From: CAYGXH01 sp964354485
GTDB taxonomy: Bacteria; Bacteroidota; Ignavibacteria; UBA10030; SZUA-254
NCBI GenBank assembly: GCA_964354485.1
Contig: CAYGZY010000199.1
Location: forward strand, 1 to 8,823
Direction of reading: 5' to 3'
DNA: 8,823 nucleotides
Below the pieces are notes generated by a model. That model was not told the origin of the DNA. It saw only the letters and a list, made by a program, of their open reading frames with translations, and made no database searches. Shown here in pieces: positions 8,001 to 8,823 of the stretch (its first letter is position 1; each line of letters begins with the position of its first letter). The translations under genes were made by a program, and so were the position numbers.

Positions 8001-8291
8001 TTTCCGCCCTCACTCACTTACAACTGGCCGAATCCGGTGGGTGTCGATCAGGGATTTCTTACTTTCATCCGGTATTATGTTAGAGAAGCCGCCAGAGTTC
8101 ATATAAAGATATTCGATGCATCGGGAGATATGATAACGGAATTTGACGGTCCCGGAATAGGCGGCATCGAAAATGAAGTGCCATGGAATGTGGCCGAAAT
8201 CAGCAGCGGAATATATTTTGCACACGTTGAGGCATCGGGTCTTAACGGGGGAGACGGATCTGCGATAATAAAGATTGCTGTTGTCAAGTGA
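5043..8291 (+). CDS. Secreted M6-peptidase-like protein (zinc site lost) with beta-propeller and T9SS sorting domain
   Basis: This 1082-residue protein begins with a short signal peptide (hydrophobic 4-17, likely cleavage at V-L-A/Q); no clear Shine-Dalgarno precedes the ATG. Residues about 51-555 resemble the M6 (immune inhibitor A) metallopeptidase region: A-V-M-V-E-F, N-Y-F-S-K-V-S-D-G-K-L, I-I-F-H-A-G-V-G, F-G-L-M-D-G (Met286) and I-L-I-W-H-I-D-E (His426). The zinc motif is degenerate: the HExxHxxGLPD position reads A259-S-I-G-S263-H-L-G-L-P-D269. The fold is therefore probably kept, but peptidase activity by the usual mechanism is unlikely. From about 560 to 960 a propeller-like region carries FG-GAP-type loops (D-I-D-G-D-G at 823, D-I-D-G-N-G at 871). 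The last 90 residues, from Y993-N-W-P-N-P, form a type A sorting domain ending K-I-A-V-V-K. It should be exported across the inner membrane and then handled by PorV and PorU. The substrate or partner is unknown. Confidence 0.85.
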   Translation: MIRNLILILSFSGIVLAQEIKPIVLDHPLTPESYVPNPEFQQKDRSVLSHINVLAVMVEFTTDDDDRTSGNGTFDISSPSKPYLDAPPHTGEYFLHHLSFVSNYFSKVSDGKLTVSTTLLDSIFRLPQQIRYYSPPKNSSTNAELGLLMRDVWRTVDSLSRIWSISIPYRDYDAFIIFHAGVGRDIDLVSIYGYDPTPFDLPSIYISVPTLRTMFNDPEFPGIVINGGMDTIKNSLVIPETESREQVPFPLGINGLLAASIGSHLGLPDLFNTKTGRSGIGRFGLMDGQAIFSWNGAFPPEPSAWEKYFLGWLEPMTVDAADNVYTFPAVSLSSDTVYRILLSGREYFLLENRNRDANRDGAVVRLAVGSEIVTKEWTRDTVGFTQDDQDSLTGVVVDVDEYDWSLPGGYDQKREVFHDGGILIWHIDERIINQNLVTNSVNVDENRRGVDLEEADGSQDIGQSYNFLHPGSGSESGTIFDFWYEGNDAPLRRHDTAGFTPASFPNSMTNDFANSHISVNSFSPRGPRMTAKIVIGDDDVRPLTGFPKNVGYRFGSNSITIQNESNIILINTENRIAGSILFEKSRIYAWNFYGQPIFGTADSSGMVYESDHTADMFAGSIASDKLDYDEIPDITIGGEVENESSELGNTKFVNTVQGWGLKDDDADRIIDQLFIGTVREKITTSPVISDSLIAYGAARGTVYFFNRQGQFLDSLITGDDDTSSITGLSLFENPGTFLTTSEYGVITKIQRNGPSQFDVKFITIGKRLSNGPASGIISTTAGKGIIVISDDGFVYHFDSELNISSGFPVALSGEGVTSPALADIDGDGSRDIVVFSGNKIYAINRAGAMLDNFPIQVSTENWLLSSPIVADIDGNGKEEIVAVTQEGLLFAYDRGGRILNGFPILAGVNNGSTPAVFYMDSTCLSCIDIGLAVASDDGYVYAWKTGTLLTGPTPPPVMSWPQYLRNERKTSLIETPIAGIPRSEEFFPPSLTYNWPNPVGVDQGFLTFIRYYVREAARVHIKIFDASGDMITEFDGPGIGGIENEVPWNVAEISSGIYFAHVEASGLNGGDGSAIIKIAVVK
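5817..5849 (+). other. Degenerate M6 zinc-binding motif
   Basis: Residues 259-269 read A-S-I-G-S-H-L-G-L-P-D. In active M6 peptidases the same frame is H-E-x-x-H-x-x-G-L-P-D, where both His and the Asp bind zinc and the Glu activates water. Here both His and the Glu are replaced (Ala, Ser, Ser), while G, L-P-D and the downstream Met-turn F-G-L-M-D-G are kept. His264 is one position beyond the normal second ligand. The alignment is anchored by the invariant spacing to G-L-P-D. Confidence 0.8.
7461..7880 (+). repeat. Three tandem beta-propeller blade repeats (FG-GAP/VCBS-like) within the M6-like protein
   Basis: Three protein repeats start at F-P residues 807, 853 and 902, so each is 46-49 residues long. 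Each runs F-P, then a serine/threonine-rich strand, then A-D-I-D-G-D/N-G in the first two, then a short strand and Y-A-I-N, Y-D-R-G or Y-A-W. The Asp-rich loops are typical calcium-binding loops of integrin-like propellers. The third repeat has lost that loop and carries C923-L-S-C926 instead. More diverged blades probably precede from about residue 560 (F-P-K-N-V and Y-A-W-N-F-Y-G). Confidence 0.7.
8019..8288 (+). other. C-terminal T9SS type A sorting domain of the M6-like protein
   Basis: Residues 993-1082 start with Y-N-W-P-N-P-V, contain R-V-H-I-K-I-F-D-A-S-G and I-S-S-G-I-Y-F-A-H-V, and end with a basic, hydrophobic tail, K-I-A-V-V-K. This is the pattern of the C-terminal signal recognised by the T9SS. 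PorU normally removes it once the protein reaches the surface. Confidence 0.8.
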
Positions 8292-8823
8292 GAAAAAAGT
8301 GCGCTGCGTTTTCCTCTTTCTCTGTGTTGCCGCCTTTTCATGCCGCGAAATCGAACCCTATTACGACTCGCAGAATATCCGGGGTTACCGGGTGGATGGA
8401 ATTTTGACAACAGCAAACGGTATCCCCGTCGAAGGCGCAATGGTTGAACTTTACTACTACTACCGATACAACAGCGACCGTCCCGTTGATTCCGTGCAGG
8501 CAGTTGTTACGGATTCTTCGCAAATGATCAACATCTCTGTATACACGACAGATTATAAATTTTTAAGGACGCTCTACTTCGGCCGTGCAAATATGACTGG
8601 TCCAATTCCGCATTACGAGTGGGATGGAAAAGACTTGCACGGTGAATCCGTTTCGAGCGGCAAATACCTCATCCGTTATGTCATCGACTCCACAGTTATT
8701 AAGTATTCCACCGAGATCCTGGATGGTCAGGTGTCGGCTGTGACGGATCGACAGGGGATGTTCTCCATCCTCAGTGAAAATTTACCTGTCGGTGAGTTAT
8801 TTGACGTCTATTTCCTGAACGGC
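8281..8823 (+). CDS. Lipoprotein with carboxypeptidase-regulatory-like and FlgD-like modules, 3' partial
   Basis: The frame is open to the window end (181 codons from TTG 8281). It starts inside the last codons of the M6-like gene (11-nt overlap with TTG 8281; 7-nt gap with the alternative GTG 8299). Neither start has a convincing ribosome binding site, so translational coupling is likely. The N-terminus is a lipoprotein signal: basic K-K-V-R, hydrophobic V-F-L-F-L-C-V-A-A-F, then S-C, with the lipid Cys at codon 8341-8343. Next comes V-D-G-I-L-T-T-A-N-G-I-P-V-E-G-A-M-V-E-L, typical of the first half of a carboxypeptidase-regulatory-like domain. A FlgD-type Ig segment follows (F-L-R-T-L-Y, Y-E-W-D-G-K-D-L-H-G, S-S-G-K-Y-L-I-R-Y), then V-T-D-R-Q-G-M-F-S-I, like the second half of the first domain. 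A (TAC)4 run at 8452-8463 encodes four tyrosines. The specific function is not recognised; it is probably anchored in the outer membrane. Its place in the operon suggests a role with the preceding protein. Confidence 0.75.
   Translation, partial: MSSEKKVRCVFLFLCVAAFSCREIEPYYDSQNIRGYRVDGILTTANGIPVEGAMVELYYYYRYNSDRPVDSVQAVVTDSSQMINISVYTTDYKFLRTLYFGRANMTGPIPHYEWDGKDLHGESVSSGKYLIRYVIDSTVIKYSTEILDGQVSAVTDRQGMFSILSENLPVGELFDVYFLNG

Noticed and set aside
8288..8291. GTGA overlap, looking like a classical 4-base stop/start junction
   Set aside because: The frame starting at GTG 8288 reaches a stop after about 40 codons and does not encode the lipoprotein. The real downstream frame is the one containing TTG 8281 and GTG 8299.
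5043..8291. M6-like gene as a decayed pseudogene
   Set aside because: The frame is uninterrupted for 1082 codons, with signal peptide, propeller repeats and sorting domain all intact. Only the catalytic residues are changed.

Overview
The window carries four genes, all on the plus strand. They read as part of a type IX secretion system (T9SS) locus from a bacterium of the Fibrobacteres-Chlorobi-Bacteroidetes (FCB) group. The order is a porU-like C25 sortase (5' end outside the window), porV (outer-membrane shuttle/barrel protein), a large secreted M6-peptidase-like protein with a C-terminal T9SS sorting domain, and a lipoprotein cut off by the window's right edge. T9SS is essentially confined to the FCB group. 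The roughly even base composition and the FlgD-like C-termini suggest a deep-branching member (Ignavibacteria, Kryptonia, KSB1 or Marinimicrobia type) more than a classical low-GC Bacteroides or Flavobacterium. This placement is inference, not a phylogenetic result.

Layout: 2-3625 PorU-like sortase with His and Cys catalytic residues visible; 3626-3759 AT-rich gap with a possible promoter and a clear Shine-Dalgarno for porV; 3760-4938 PorV; 4939-5042 gap holding a strong 14-bp hairpin with an A-rich loop and no T-tract; 5043-8291 M6-like protein followed by a beta-propeller and a sorting domain; 8281-8823 lipoprotein overlapping the previous stop codon. No tRNA, rRNA, CRISPR array, insertion sequence or other mobile element was seen.

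How the genes fit together: in known T9SS, cargo with a C-terminal sorting domain crosses the outer membrane through the SprA (Sov) translocon, is collected by PorV and is processed by the PorU sortase at the cell surface. The third gene encodes a protein with exactly such a C-terminal signal, so the locus appears to join the sortase, the shuttle and one client.

The most unusual point is that this client has lost the zinc site of its peptidase domain. The place where M6 peptidases have HExxHxxGxxD reads A-S-I-G-S-H-L-G-L-P-D, while the rest of the fold and the 1082-codon frame are intact. It looks like a maintained pseudopeptidase linked to the secretion machinery. The lipoprotein downstream has a second oddity: what looks like a FlgD-type Ig module inserted inside a carboxypeptidase-regulatory-like domain.
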